A stretch of 57,174 nucleotides of DNA from Alphaproteobacteria bacterium (GTDB taxonomy: Bacteria > Pseudomonadota > Alphaproteobacteria > Micropepsales > Micropepsaceae): the NCBI GenBank assembly GCA_028871345.1, contig JAGWNK010000025.1, positions 1-57,174 on the forward strand, written 5' to 3'. Below the pieces are notes generated by a model, which saw only the letters and a program-made list of their open reading frames with translations, had not been told where the DNA came from and did no database searches. Every line of letters starts with the position of its first letter. Position 1 is the stretch's first letter. Both the position numbers and the translations under genes were made by a program. Positions 48,114-57,145 of the stretch are shown here, piece after piece.

Positions 48114-48470
48114 ATGGACGAGCTGGTTCACTATCTCAACGAACTCCTCATGTTCTTTCGCGAAGGCTTCTCACATGTCAACGCGATACTTGGATTGATC
48201 ATCGCCTTGTTCGCAGCTTTCCAGATGTCGAATTGGAAAAAGATCTGGGAGGTCGCGCTGGCGGCTACGCTTGTGCATATCGTGGCGCTCGTGCTGATTC
48301 CCGTGATCGACCATAACGCGGCGCTGCGATTGCCGCCGTTGATGGACTACGAGTTCTGGCGCGATACAGTGGCCGTGTATGTCGGCTACATCATCATTAT
48401 CGCGGTATTCTTCTTCATGCGCTCCAAGCTGTTGAAAGGTGGTGCCAGCGCACACGCTGCGCACCATTAA
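48114..48470 (+). CDS. Small integral membrane protein (118 aa)
   Basis: A 118-residue protein with an amphipathic start, then three or so hydrophobic helices (NAILGLIIALFAAFQ, VALAATLVHIVALVLIPVI, and YVGYIIIIAVFFFM) and a His/Ala-rich tail. I recognise no family. The ATG at 48114 is preceded by GGGGGA. Its layout and several positions match the protein encoded next (48558), indicating duplicated genes. Confidence 0.75.
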   Translation: MDELVHYLNELLMFFREGFSHVNAILGLIIALFAAFQMSNWKKIWEVALAATLVHIVALVLIPVIDHNAALRLPPLMDYEFWRDTVAVYVGYIIIIAVFFFMRSKLLKGGASAHAAHH

Positions 48471-48478
48471 CCGGTCTG

Positions 48479-48505
48479 GTCGGCGGGGCAGCCGCCCCGG
48501 CCGAC
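48479..48505 (+). other. Strong hairpin between the paired membrane-protein genes
   Basis: Arms 48479-48489 and 48494-48505 pair over 11 bases with one bulged base, closing a 4-base loop (AGCC). The stem is nearly all GC. It follows the first gene's stop by 8 bases but has no T-run behind it, so it may stabilise or separate the messages rather than terminate. Confidence 0.55.
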
Positions 48506-48557
48506 ACCAATTGCTTCACGATGACAACATGTCGTGTGCATTGAGTTGGGGGCAAAC

Positions 48558-48878
48558 ATGGACTTTATTACGAGTTTTCCGAGCTACTTCCTATCTAACC
48601 TGCATGCCGTGAATCTGCTGTACGCTGGGATCATAGCGGTGTTCTTCGGTCTGGCGACGGCGAGCACGGCAGGTTTAGTCTTTGTGCCGGCGATTGCTGC
48701 GGTGGTGTACATAGCAGCGCGTGCTGTCATTCCGCCGCTTATCAATCACGCCGCCATTGTCACACCCAATATGGACAAGGTGCTGGCCGAACAAGCCCTG
48801 AGCCTTTATGTGGGATTCTTCATCGCCATATTGATCGTTTTTGCCATCAAGAAAGCGGCGCAGGCCGCCTTCGGTTGA
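48558..48878 (+). CDS. Small integral membrane protein (106 aa), paralogue of the preceding
   Basis: A 106-residue protein with hydrophobic helices LLYAGIIAVFFGLATAS, VPAIAAVVYIAARAVIPPLI and SLYVGFFIAILIVFAI. The VIPPLINHA and LSLYVGFFIAI stretches align with VIPVIDHNA and VAVYVGYIIII of the preceding protein. Function unknown. The ATG at 48558 has GGGGGCA upstream; the TTG/GTG frames further up are unlikely. Confidence 0.75.
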   Translation: MDFITSFPSYFLSNLHAVNLLYAGIIAVFFGLATASTAGLVFVPAIAAVVYIAARAVIPPLINHAAIVTPNMDKVLAEQALSLYVGFFIAILIVFAIKKAAQAAFG

Positions 48879-48982
48879 AGCCGCACGGCGACTTTCCCGT
48901 CTTAGCAAACATCGCGGCGCTGTCGCGGGCGATGTGATTGCGTGTAAAAGACGAGGGCAACATTCCCGATTTGTCGGTTTCC

Positions 48983-50866
48983 ATGTTCAGGTCCCTTCTG
49001 ATTGCCAATCGCGGTGAAATTGCCTGCCGCATCGCACGCACCGCGCGCGCCATGGGTTTGCGCGTAATCGCCGTCTATTCCGATGCTGATGCAAATGCCG
49101 CGCATGTCGCTTTGGCGGATACCGCCGTGCGAATCGGCCCGCCTCCCGTGCGCGAGAGCTATCTGCGAACGGAAGCAGTGCTGGAGGCGGCTAGGGTCGC
49201 TGAGGCGGAGGCGATCCATCCCGGCTACGGGTTCCTGTCCGAGAACCCAGACTTTGCTGAGGCGTGCACGGCGGCGGGTTTGATCTTCGTTGGTCCAGCG
49301 GCATCTTCGATGCGAGCCATGGGCTTAAAAGATCGCGCGAAAAACCTCATGCAAGCCGCTGGCATTCCTGTAGTTCCTGGCTACCAGGGGGCTGGGCAGG
49401 AGGATGCTGACCTGGCGTCGGAAGCGGCCAAGCTCGGATATCCCGTCTTGGTCAAGGCCATCGCCGGTGGTGGCGGCAAGGGTATGCGCCTAGTCGAACG
49501 GCCGTCGGATTTTGGCGCTGCACTGGCGTCGGCCAGAAGGGAAGCAGCCTCGTCCTTTGGCAACGATCGCGTGCTGATAGAGAAATATGTCGAACGACCG
49601 CGGCATATCGAGGTTCAGGTATTCGCGGATCGTCATGGCCATATCATCCACCTGCTGGAGCGGGATTGTTCCGTCCAGCGCCGACACCAAAAGGTGATCG
49701 AGGAAGCACCTGCGCCAGGCATGACCGAAGGGTTTCGTAAGCATGTGGGCGCCATTGCGGTCCAGGCGGCGCGCGCGGTGGCGTATGAGGGCGCCGGCAC
49801 GATCGAATTCATTGCCGACGCCAGCGAGGGGCTGAGACAGGATCGCGTATGGTTCATGGAGATGAACACCCGGCTGCAGGTGGAACATCCGGTAACGGAA
49901 GCCATCACGGGAATCGACCTGGTTGAGTGGCAGCTGCGTATCGCGGCGGGCGAGACGTTGCCATGCGCCCAGAAAGATATCACGCCATGCGGGCACGCGA
50001 TTGAGGCGCGCCTCTACGCCGAGGATCCGCAGCATAACTTTTTGCCTTCGACCGGCATCCTCGAACACCTGGTCCTGCCGTTGAATGTGCGCGTTGATTC
50101 CGGGTTGCGCGAAGGCGACGCCGTCACGTCGTTTTACGATCCCATGATCACCAAGATCGTGGCGCACGCGGTATCACGCGAGGCGGCGGTGGCCAAGCTG
50201 ACCAACGCGCTGTCGGCTGCCGAAATCGCCGGCGTCAGAACCAACAACGCCTTTCTTATCCGCGTGCTTAGTCACCCCGAGTTTGTGCAGGGTGGTGTGG
50301 ACACGCATTTCATCGAACGCCATTTCGACACGCTACTCCGGCCTTCGACGATATCAGATGCTGTGATTGAGGCGGCCGCCGCTTGTGTGGCGCCCGTACC
50401 ATCAGGAAAAGGCACCGATCCTTGGAGCATACCGGACTCGTTCCGGTTGGCGGGGCGAGCGCGCCGCATCGTAGAGTTCATTGCAGAAGGCCGTCGGTTC
50501 ACGGTGCCGCTGCCTACATCCGTGCAAAACGATCTTCGCACCGTTCGCCTGAGAAACGGTGATATCGCCGTCATCGACCATGGCGAGACCATTACGCTGC
50601 GTCCGCACGATCCGCTTGCGGATGCAGATGCCGAAGAATCAAAGGCAGACAGCGTAACGGCCCCGATGCCTGGCAAGATCACTCAGGTGCTGGTAAAGCC
50701 AGACGACATTGTGCGGCGCGGTCAACCGCTCGTGATTATCGAGGCGATGAAGATGGAGCACACTTTATCAGCGCCGCGGGATGCCGTAATTGAAGCGATT
50801 GAGGTCGAAGTAGGCGCGCAGGCGGTTGAGGGTGCCGTGCTCATCCGTTTCGGAGTGGAACAGTGA
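48983..50866 (+). CDS. mccA: Methylcrotonyl-CoA carboxylase alpha subunit
   Basis: The 627-residue biotin carboxylase/BCCP subunit of methylcrotonyl-CoA carboxylase. It begins MFRSLLIANRGEIACRI, has KAIAGGGGKGMRLV and RRHQKVIEEAPAPG, and ends in a biotinyl domain with EAMKMEHT. The ATG at 48983 matches the family start; TTG at 48938 is open but lacks support. It pairs with mccB upstream. The next gene overlaps by 4 bases. A second, distinct carboxylase alpha (pccA) lies at 36263. Confidence 0.93.
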   Translation: MFRSLLIANRGEIACRIARTARAMGLRVIAVYSDADANAAHVALADTAVRIGPPPVRESYLRTEAVLEAARVAEAEAIHPGYGFLSENPDFAEACTAAGLIFVGPAASSMRAMGLKDRAKNLMQAAGIPVVPGYQGAGQEDADLASEAAKLGYPVLVKAIAGGGGKGMRLVERPSDFGAALASARREAASSFGNDRVLIEKYVERPRHIEVQVFADRHGHIIHLLERDCSVQRRHQKVIEEAPAPGMTEGFRKHVGAIAVQAARAVAYEGAGTIEFIADASEGLRQDRVWFMEMNTRLQVEHPVTEAITGIDLVEWQLRIAAGETLPCAQKDITPCGHAIEARLYAEDPQHNFLPSTGILEHLVLPLNVRVDSGLREGDAVTSFYDPMITKIVAHAVSREAAVAKLTNALSAAEIAGVRTNNAFLIRVLSHPEFVQGGVDTHFIERHFDTLLRPSTISDAVIEAAAACVAPVPSGKGTDPWSIPDSFRLAGRARRIVEFIAEGRRFTVPLPTSVQNDLRTVRLRNGDIAVIDHGETITLRPHDPLADADAEESKADSVTAPMPGKITQVLVKPDDIVRRGQPLVIIEAMKMEHTLSAPRDAVIEAIEVEVGAQAVEGAVLIRFGVEQ

Positions 50867-51294
50867 CACTTCATCTCGTCAAGTTGTGTGTCGGAGTGGT
50901 GTCGATCGAAGAGTTGGCCCGATGGCAGTCTGGCAGGCTACGCGAGCTCAGGAAGCGTAGGCGCCCGCTGGTGTTGACGCATGTGACAAGGCAAACGCCC
51001 AAGCGCAAAGAGGAACTCCTAGATGGCGGTTCGCTATACTGGGTGATTAAGGGGCACATCGCCGTGCGCCAAGAACTGATCGATCTCAAACCACTGGTGA
51101 GAAATGGGGTGCCACACTGTGGGCTCGTCTACGCTCCAGATCTGGTGCCAACTGTTCGTCGGTTCTGCAGGCCGTTTCAGGGCTGGCGTTACTTGCAGGG
51201 CCGCGACGCGCCGGCAGATGCCAACTCGCTGAAAGGCGGCGGGAACCTGCCAGATGCGCTCAAGATCGAGCTCGCCGAGCTCGGGCTGCTCTGA
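50863..51294 (+). CDS. DUF1489 family protein
   Basis: A 143-residue protein of the alphaproteobacterial DUF1489 family, function unknown. Family features are LVKLCVGVVSIEELARWQ at the start, THVTRQTPKRKEELLDGGSLYWVIKG and PFQGWRYLQGRDAPAD. It starts with GTG at 50863, overlapping the mccA stop (GTGA), so it is translated with the carboxylase. Confidence 0.88.
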   Translation: MTLHLVKLCVGVVSIEELARWQSGRLRELRKRRRPLVLTHVTRQTPKRKEELLDGGSLYWVIKGHIAVRQELIDLKPLVRNGVPHCGLVYAPDLVPTVRRFCRPFQGWRYLQGRDAPADANSLKGGGNLPDALKIELAELGLL

Positions 51295-51512
51295 GTAGTT
51301 GCACCAGTAGAGGAAGGGCCGATAAGCGAATAACGGGGCATTACAGCCGCAGAGTCGAACCTCTCGGTATTTTGCTGTGCCTGTATGGCCTGGCCGTTGC
51401 AATTCCTCGTGGGCGCAATTGTTTGTTGTCTTGTTTGGAAAGCGCGGCTTCATTGTCAGATTTGCCGTCAGTTGAGCGACAACCGCACAATCTATTATTA
51501 CGATCTCGCAGT

Positions 51513-52364
51513 TCAGGTAACGGCCATATTGTCGATGAGACGCGTCTTTCCCAAGGTGGCGGCAGCCAGGACACGCGCCGGAGCATCAAGGGAGGTAATG
51601 GGAGCCAGAGTGGCCGCATCGCGAACGGCAATGTAATCGACTGAACTGAAACCCGCGTCGAGCACGGCATGGGCGCCGGACTTCTCGACAGCTGGGATTG
51701 TTTCGCCGGCGCGCAGTCTTGCGCACAGACCGCTGACAATGACGTTGAGCTTGCCTGCCACTTTGCGCTCCTCAGGTGAGAGGTAGGCGTTTCGGGAAGA
51801 CATCGCCAGACCATCGGATTCACGCAGTATCGGCGCACCGATAATATTTGCCGGTATTCCCAGGTCGCTCACCAAACGGCGGATGACCAGGAGTTGCTGA
51901 TAGTCTTTTTCGCCGAAGATGGCGATTTCCGGCAGGGCGGCGAGCAAGAGTTTCGCGACAATGATCGTCACGCCGGCGAAAAAGTGGGGACGGAAATCTG
52001 ATTCGAGTCCCTCGGCCGGGCCGTTCATGACAATGCGTGTGGCAAATCCGGCCGGGTATATCTCTTGGATCGTCGGTGCAAACACGACATCGGCGTGGTT
52101 ATCGTTTCCCAGTTTCTCGACATCTGCCTGCAGCACCCGGGGATAGCGGTCGAAATCTTCGTGCGGCGCAAACTGGGTGGGGTTTACGAAAATGCTGACG
52201 ACGACCTCGTCTGCGAGCGAATGCGCAAGGCGGGCCAGCGACAAATGCCCTTCGTGCAAGGCACCCATTGTGGGTACCAAAGCAATCTTGGCGCCTTGAT
52301 GGCGGTCAGCAGCGATCCGCGCCCGGAGTGCGGCAATAGTGGTGACGATTTGAGGCGTGGTCAT
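51513..52364 (-). CDS. panC: Pantothenate synthetase (pantoate–beta-alanine ligase)
   Basis: PanC joins pantoate and beta-alanine using ATP, the last step of vitamin B5 synthesis. The 283-residue protein has VPTMGALHEGHLSLARLA near the start (the HxGH-type ATP motif), SIFVNPTQFAPHEDFDRYPR, FGEKDYQQLLVIRRLV and SSRNAYLSPEER, all diagnostic. It diverges from putA across 69 bases. panB is not in the window. Confidence 0.96.
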   Translation of the reverse strand: MTTPQIVTTIAALRARIAADRHQGAKIALVPTMGALHEGHLSLARLAHSLADEVVVSIFVNPTQFAPHEDFDRYPRVLQADVEKLGNDNHADVVFAPTIQEIYPAGFATRIVMNGPAEGLESDFRPHFFAGVTIIVAKLLLAALPEIAIFGEKDYQQLLVIRRLVSDLGIPANIIGAPILRESDGLAMSSRNAYLSPEERKVAGKLNVIVSGLCARLRAGETIPAVEKSGAHAVLDAGFSSVDYIAVRDAATLAPITSLDAPARVLAAATLGKTRLIDNMAVT

Positions 52365-52433
52365 AGCTGGAACATTAGCGCCGAGAGAGGTGATCGCGCT
52401 ACAATGACTTGTGACCTAACAGAACCTCTCAAA

Positions 52434-55400
52434 ATGACCGACCTCCGCAAAGCCATCACAGACGCTTATCTGGCCGACGAAGACAGGATAGCCGCTGAAC
52501 GGATCACCGAAGCGCAATTATCGCCGGCGGAAAACGCTGCGGTGCAGGTGCTCGCCCGCGAGATCGCTTTGCGGATCCGGAACGAGGGCACGCGCCGCGG
52601 TGGCGTAGACGCCTTCACTCAAGAATACGCTTTGTCGACGGAGGAGGGCGTGGCGCTGATGTGTCTGGCCGAAGCGCTGCTTCGGGTGCCGGACGCCGAG
52701 ACGGCGGACCGTCTCATCCGCGACAAAATCGCGCCGCGGGACTGGGACAGTCACGCGGGAAAGTCTGAGTCGCTGTTCGTCAATGCCTCGACCTGGGCAT
52801 TGATGCTTACCGGCCGTATCGTGCGCATGGGTTTGGCGCCGGAATGGGACTTCGAGAACATCATCAAGAAGCTGGTCGCACGTTCTGGCGAGCCGGTAAT
52901 CCGACAGGCGATCACGGCGGCTATGCGCGTGCTGGGCGGACAGTTCGTGTTGGGGCGCACCATGGCCGAGGCGATGAAAGCGGCGAAGGTTTGGCGCAAT
53001 CAAGGCTACCGCTATTCCTTCGACATGCTGGGAGAGGCAGCTTATACGGCGCAAGACGCCGAGCGGCATATGCAGGCCTACCGAAGCGCTATCGAAAAGA
53101 TCGCAGACGCTTATCGCGACGACGAGAGCACAATCTCTGAGCGACCCTCGATCTCTGTCAAGTTGTCGGCTCTGCACCCACGATACGAGTGGGTGAAGCG
53201 CGAGCGGGTAATCCAGGAATTACTGCCGCAGCTTGTGGATCTCGCAGTTCGAGCCCGGGCTGGCAACGTTGCCCTTACGATCGACGCGGAAGAGGCCGAC
53301 AGGCTCGAACTGATGTTGGACTTGTTCGAAACCCTGTTGGCAGCCGAGGGCGTCGCGGGATGGAGTGGCCTCGGCATCGCCGTGCAGGCCTATCAGAAGC
53401 GTGGATTACCAGAGATTTGCTGGCTTATTGACCTGGCCCGTCGCAATGGCGTGCGCATTCCCGTTCGTCTCGTGAAGGGCGCCTATTGGGATACCGAAAT
53501 CAAGCGAGCACAGGAGGCCGGCCTGATAGACTATCCCGTGTTTACGCGGAAAGCGGCGACGGATACATCGTACATAGCTTGTGCGCGAGCGATGCTGGGG
53601 GCACGCGATGCCATTTTCTCGCAGTTCGCTACACATAACGCGCATACCCTGTCGAGCGTGGAAGTGCTGTCGGGCGGTCACGGCGACTTTGAGTATCAGC
53701 GCCTCCACGGGATGGGCGAGTCGCTTTACGAATTGTACCGCGAGGTCAAGAAACCGTCCGCTGTGGGAGCCGGAACGCGGATCTATGCGCCGGTCGGCAG
53801 TCACGAGGATCTCCTCGCTTATCTAGTGCGGCGCCTTCTTGAAAACGGTGCCAACACTTCGTTTGTAAACCGTATGGCGGATGAGGAGGCGCCGATCGAT
53901 GTGTTGATCGCCGATCCGGTGGCACAGCTGGCTAAAGAGAGCCCGACACGCAATCCGCGAATCCCTGTGCCAAAAGACATGCTGCCGGGCCGAATAAACT
54001 CTTCCGGGTTCTTGTGGAGTGATGCAACTGTCAGCGCGCCGACACTCTCCGCCATAAATGACGTCCTGCGCGAGCCTGGGACGGCAGGACCGATCGTCGG
54101 CGGCGTATGGCGCGCCTCCAAAGGGGCTCCAGTATTCGATCCCGCGAACCGGCAGCGCCTTATCGGCCACGTCTCGACGGCTACTCCGGAGGTCGCCCGG
54201 GAGGCGCTCGAACTCGCCCATCAGGCGCAAACAGGTTGGGATAAGCTGGGAGGCGAAAAGCGCGCTGGAATTTTGGAAAAGGCGGCGGATATATTCGAAG
54301 AGAACCGCGTGCGTCTGCTCGCGTTGATCGTGCGCGAAGGCGGGAAAACGTTACCCACGGCGCTCAGCGAGCTACGCGAGGCGATTGATTATCTGCGGTA
54401 CTACGGCGGCGAGGCGCGCAAGAACTTCTCCTCGCCCGTACAGCTGCCCGGTCCTACCGGGGAGACCAACGAGTTGACGCTGCACGGCAAAGGTGTGTTT
54501 GCGTGCATCAGCCCGTGGAATTTTCCACTGGCTATCTTCACGGGACAGGTAGCAGGTGCTTTGGCTTCCGGTAATGCCGTGCTGGCCAAGCCGGCCGGCC
54601 CGACACCGATGATCGCGGCAGCAGCAGTGGAGTTGTTGCATCGCGCTGGTGTTCCGGGTGGTGTGCTGCACCTTCTGCCTGGCAGCGGGTCGAAACTCGG
54701 TGCAGTTCTGTTCCCTGACCCTCGACTCACCGGCGTCATACTGACCGGTTCAACCGAGGCGGCGATGGCCATCAATCGAGCGTTGGCTGCGCGCGAAGGA
54801 GCCCTTGCGACGGTTGTCGCTGAAACAGGTGGGCAAAACGCCATGATCGTGGACTCCACGGCCCTCCCAGAACAAGTGGCGCGGGATGTCATCGCCTCGG
54901 CATTCGACAGCGCAGGTCAGCGCTGCTCGGCGCTGCGCGTGCTCTTCCTGCAGGATGACGTCGCGGACAGGATGCTGGAGATGATCCTCGGCGCCATGGA
55001 CGAGATCAAGGTCGGCGACCCCATGGACTTGTCGACGGACGTGGGACCTGTGATCGACGAGGCCTCGCGCGAAGGTCTCGAAGCACATGCGGCGAGATTC
55101 TCGCGAGAGGCGACCCTGCTGCGTAAACTGCAACTAGGGCCCGAGCATAGAGACGGAACGTTCTTTCCACCGCTCGCCTTCGAGATTGATTCCATCAATA
55201 TGCTGCGACACGAAGTGTTTGGGCCCGTGCTCCACGTTGTACGCTATGCGGCGGATAGGCTCGATAAGGTCTGCGAGGCGATTAACAGCACGGGATTTGG
55301 GCTGACGTTGGGTATCCATAGCCGCATTGAGTCCACCGCGACCTTTATCCGCGACCGCGTGCGGGTCGGTAATATCTACGTCAACCGTAATCAGATCGGG

Positions 55401-55559
55401 GCGGTGGTCGGCGTGCAGCCATTTGGTGGAGAGGGCTTGTCGGGCACGGGGCCAAAGGCGGGCGGCCCTCATTACATGCTGCGATTTGCCCTTGAGCGTA
55501 CATATACAGTGAACACGACGGCGTCAGGCGGCAACGCGGCGCTTCTCAGCTCAGGCTAG
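52434..55559 (+). CDS. putA: Bifunctional proline dehydrogenase / P5C dehydrogenase PutA
   Basis: PutA oxidises proline to glutamate in two steps, with FAD then NAD. The 1041-residue protein has the PRODH barrel at about 120-440 (AYQKRG, VRLVKGAYWDTEIK, FATHNAHT, FEYQRLHGMGE) and the aldehyde dehydrogenase at about 500-1000 (VAETGGQNAM with the Glu, Cys831 in AGQRCSAL). There is no N-terminal RHH DNA-binding domain, so it is a non-regulatory type A-like PutA. The start is ATG 52434, or ATG 52404 ten codons upstream; both lack a strong ribosome binding site. Confidence 0.95.
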   Translation: MTDLRKAITDAYLADEDRIAAERITEAQLSPAENAAVQVLAREIALRIRNEGTRRGGVDAFTQEYALSTEEGVALMCLAEALLRVPDAETADRLIRDKIAPRDWDSHAGKSESLFVNASTWALMLTGRIVRMGLAPEWDFENIIKKLVARSGEPVIRQAITAAMRVLGGQFVLGRTMAEAMKAAKVWRNQGYRYSFDMLGEAAYTAQDAERHMQAYRSAIEKIADAYRDDESTISERPSISVKLSALHPRYEWVKRERVIQELLPQLVDLAVRARAGNVALTIDAEEADRLELMLDLFETLLAAEGVAGWSGLGIAVQAYQKRGLPEICWLIDLARRNGVRIPVRLVKGAYWDTEIKRAQEAGLIDYPVFTRKAATDTSYIACARAMLGARDAIFSQFATHNAHTLSSVEVLSGGHGDFEYQRLHGMGESLYELYREVKKPSAVGAGTRIYAPVGSHEDLLAYLVRRLLENGANTSFVNRMADEEAPIDVLIADPVAQLAKESPTRNPRIPVPKDMLPGRINSSGFLWSDATVSAPTLSAINDVLREPGTAGPIVGGVWRASKGAPVFDPANRQRLIGHVSTATPEVAREALELAHQAQTGWDKLGGEKRAGILEKAADIFEENRVRLLALIVREGGKTLPTALSELREAIDYLRYYGGEARKNFSSPVQLPGPTGETNELTLHGKGVFACISPWNFPLAIFTGQVAGALASGNAVLAKPAGPTPMIAAAAVELLHRAGVPGGVLHLLPGSGSKLGAVLFPDPRLTGVILTGSTEAAMAINRALAAREGALATVVAETGGQNAMIVDSTALPEQVARDVIASAFDSAGQRCSALRVLFLQDDVADRMLEMILGAMDEIKVGDPMDLSTDVGPVIDEASREGLEAHAARFSREATLLRKLQLGPEHRDGTFFPPLAFEIDSINMLRHEVFGPVLHVVRYAADRLDKVCEAINSTGFGLTLGIHSRIESTATFIRDRVRVGNIYVNRNQIGAVVGVQPFGGEGLSGTGPKAGGPHYMLRFALERTYTVNTTASGGNAALLSSG

Positions 55560-55825
55560 GCGCCGGGTTTGTTGACGTTCTTGCGCACGATAGCAGCGAT
55601 GAGTAGGCCAAATGCGGCCACTTTCAACACATATGCCCAGCTGAGATATTCCTGAGGTATGTTCGCGAGTGTGACGAGTGCCTGATTGGCGGCAAGAAGG
55701 AAAAATGCCGCGCCGAACGCAGCGAACAGAGAATCGCGGGTACGTATCCAGAAGCGCAGAAAAAACGCGCCCGCTACGATAAAGCCCGCGGTTGTCGCTC
55801 CGGAAAGGAATATTCCAAGATGCAT
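55556..55825 (-). CDS. DUF5985-like small membrane protein (second of pair)
   Basis: An 89-residue protein with three hydrophobic helices: LSGATTAGFIVAGAFFLRF, LFAAFGAAFFLLAANQALV and WAYVLKVAAFGLLIAAIV. FFLRFWIRTRDSLF after helix 1 is the style of the DUF5985 family. The ATG at 55825 overlaps the TGA of the gene upstream (TGATG), indicating coupled translation. It ends 4 bases inside the end of the convergent putA gene. Function unknown. Confidence 0.8.
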   Translation of the reverse strand: MHLGIFLSGATTAGFIVAGAFFLRFWIRTRDSLFAAFGAAFFLLAANQALVTLANIPQEYLSWAYVLKVAAFGLLIAAIVRKNVNKPGA

Positions 55826-56091
55826 CAGTCGAGTTCCCAGATGAATCCGTAGAGTAGCGTGCCAACGGCAGCGACTGCGCAGCACGTCCTCGCCAAGCTC
55901 AGATCGACTTGCGGTAGCACGATGATGTCGATGACCATGAGGAGATTGTTGAGGGCGAGAAGGGCAAAACAGGCAGCACTCCACAGCAGGATGCCGGTAC
56001 GATAGCGCCCGTAACTGCGGATCAGGAGGTAAGCGCAGACCACACTGGTCAGGAGACAAAGCAGATAAATGAGCGTAGCAAGTACGGTCAT
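55825..56091 (-). CDS. DUF5985-like small membrane protein (first of pair)
   Basis: An 88-residue membrane protein with three helices; YLLCLLTSVVCAYLLIRSYGRYRTGILLWSAACFALLALNN matches the DUF5985 arrangement of a helix, a basic turn (RSYGRYR) and a second helix ending in LNN. It follows the winged-helix gene by 3 bases and overlaps the next DUF5985-like gene. The three genes form one operon on the minus strand. Function unknown. Confidence 0.8.
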   Translation of the reverse strand: MTVLATLIYLLCLLTSVVCAYLLIRSYGRYRTGILLWSAACFALLALNNLLMVIDIIVLPQVDLSLARTCCAVAAVGTLLYGFIWELD

Positions 56092-56094
56092 TGG

Positions 56095-56469
56095 TCACTC
56101 TTTCAACCGGAAGGCGTCGGCGAATATCCGCAACTTCTCATTCGGAGCAAGCGCGATGGCATTGATCACGCTGACGGGCTTGGTTCGATACAGCAGTTCG
56201 GCAGCACCGGCCAGTTCGTCAAGTTGCGGTGACGCCGGTCGGTACACAAAGGACTGATCGTCGCGAGCGCTGACGAGACCGATGTTCTGAAGATCGGCAA
56301 GCGCTTGTTGAACTACCTTTGAACTGGCCCGGAGTTCCCGCACTAGATCCTTAGCCGCCAGGGCTGTTCCGCTCCGAGACCGAAGGAGTATCAGTAGCTC
56401 GAGTGTCCAGACTGATTTTGCCGCCGCGCTGACAAAGGCAAGGACGTCTCTTTCAAGAGGAAAGTCCAT
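56095..56469 (-). CDS. Winged-helix-like regulator
   Basis: The 124-residue product looks like a winged helix protein: KSVWTLELLILLRSRSG then LAAKDLVRELRASSKVVQQALADLQNIGLVSARDDQSFVYRPAS, with a recognition helix and a wing. I recognise no named family. The ATG at 56469 fits the start of the domain; the frame extends 49 codons upstream into unlikely sequence. It leads the operon with two DUF5985 genes. Confidence 0.72.
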   Translation of the reverse strand: MDFPLERDVLAFVSAAAKSVWTLELLILLRSRSGTALAAKDLVRELRASSKVVQQALADLQNIGLVSARDDQSFVYRPASPQLDELAGAAELLYRTKPVSVINAIALAPNEKLRIFADAFRLKE

Positions 56470-56728
56470 AACGAATGTGTGCGCAGCCCAATTCTCGGCG
56501 CAGGCTATGGGAGGTCGGTGGTCGCTACAATCCGAAATGATCACAACAGGGGGTAAAGTTGGCCAACAATTGATGGCAGATTCGTGCCTCACTGGCCGCG
56601 GCTCGCAGAGCCTCATCAGAGCCCCAGTTCCGCCGTCGTGACAAATGATCTGCGAATTTGACGAATGCTCTTAACGGCGCGCTAAAGCTCCACGCGGCAT
56701 GCTTGTATTTCTGCAAACGGAGTTCGGT

Positions 56729-57145
56729 ATGCAGCGCGCACAGACTTTCGGCCGGCGCCCGGGCATCGCACCGGGTCGGAAAGTCGACGCAACCCTCAAG
56801 CGACCCACGAATACGGTTGTGGCGCCCGTACCACAGCTATCCCTAGAGATCCCAGCATTACATCCTGGAAGCGCCGACCGGCGGATGCCTGGGGCAGTGC
56901 CACCGGACAGTGAATCCGTCGACCCCGATGCGGAGATAGGGCGCGAACTAGAAGCCTGGAAGTTGGCAAGAAAAATCCGTCGGCGTTCATTCCGCGAACC
57001 GTGGCGTTCGGTGTCGATCGCGGCCGGTTTCATGTTTGCCGGAGCCTCGTGGATCCTACCTGATTCCGTCGCCACGGTGACACAGGTCGTGACGTTTGGG
57101 CTGGCCGCCGTCGCGTTTGCTGCGGGGTTTAGATCTCGCACGTGA
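56729..57145 (+). CDS. Hypothetical protein with two C-terminal membrane helices
   Basis: A 138-residue protein with a low-complexity Pro-rich N-terminal half, then a charged segment (EIGRELEAWKLARKIRRRSFREPW) and two hydrophobic helices (VSIAAGFMFAGASWILP, and VVTFGLAAVAFAAGF). I recognise no family. The ATG at 56729 has GGAG six bases upstream; an ATG at 56699 would add ten residues. It diverges from the winged-helix gene. Confidence 0.65.
   Translation: MQRAQTFGRRPGIAPGRKVDATLKRPTNTVVAPVPQLSLEIPALHPGSADRRMPGAVPPDSESVDPDAEIGRELEAWKLARKIRRRSFREPWRSVSIAAGFMFAGASWILPDSVATVTQVVTFGLAAVAFAAGFRSRT

Noticed and set aside
51345..51380. tRNA T-arm-like sequence on the minus strand near panC
   Set aside because: Only a TTCGA-type loop is seen; no acceptor stem, anticodon stem or CCA could be paired.
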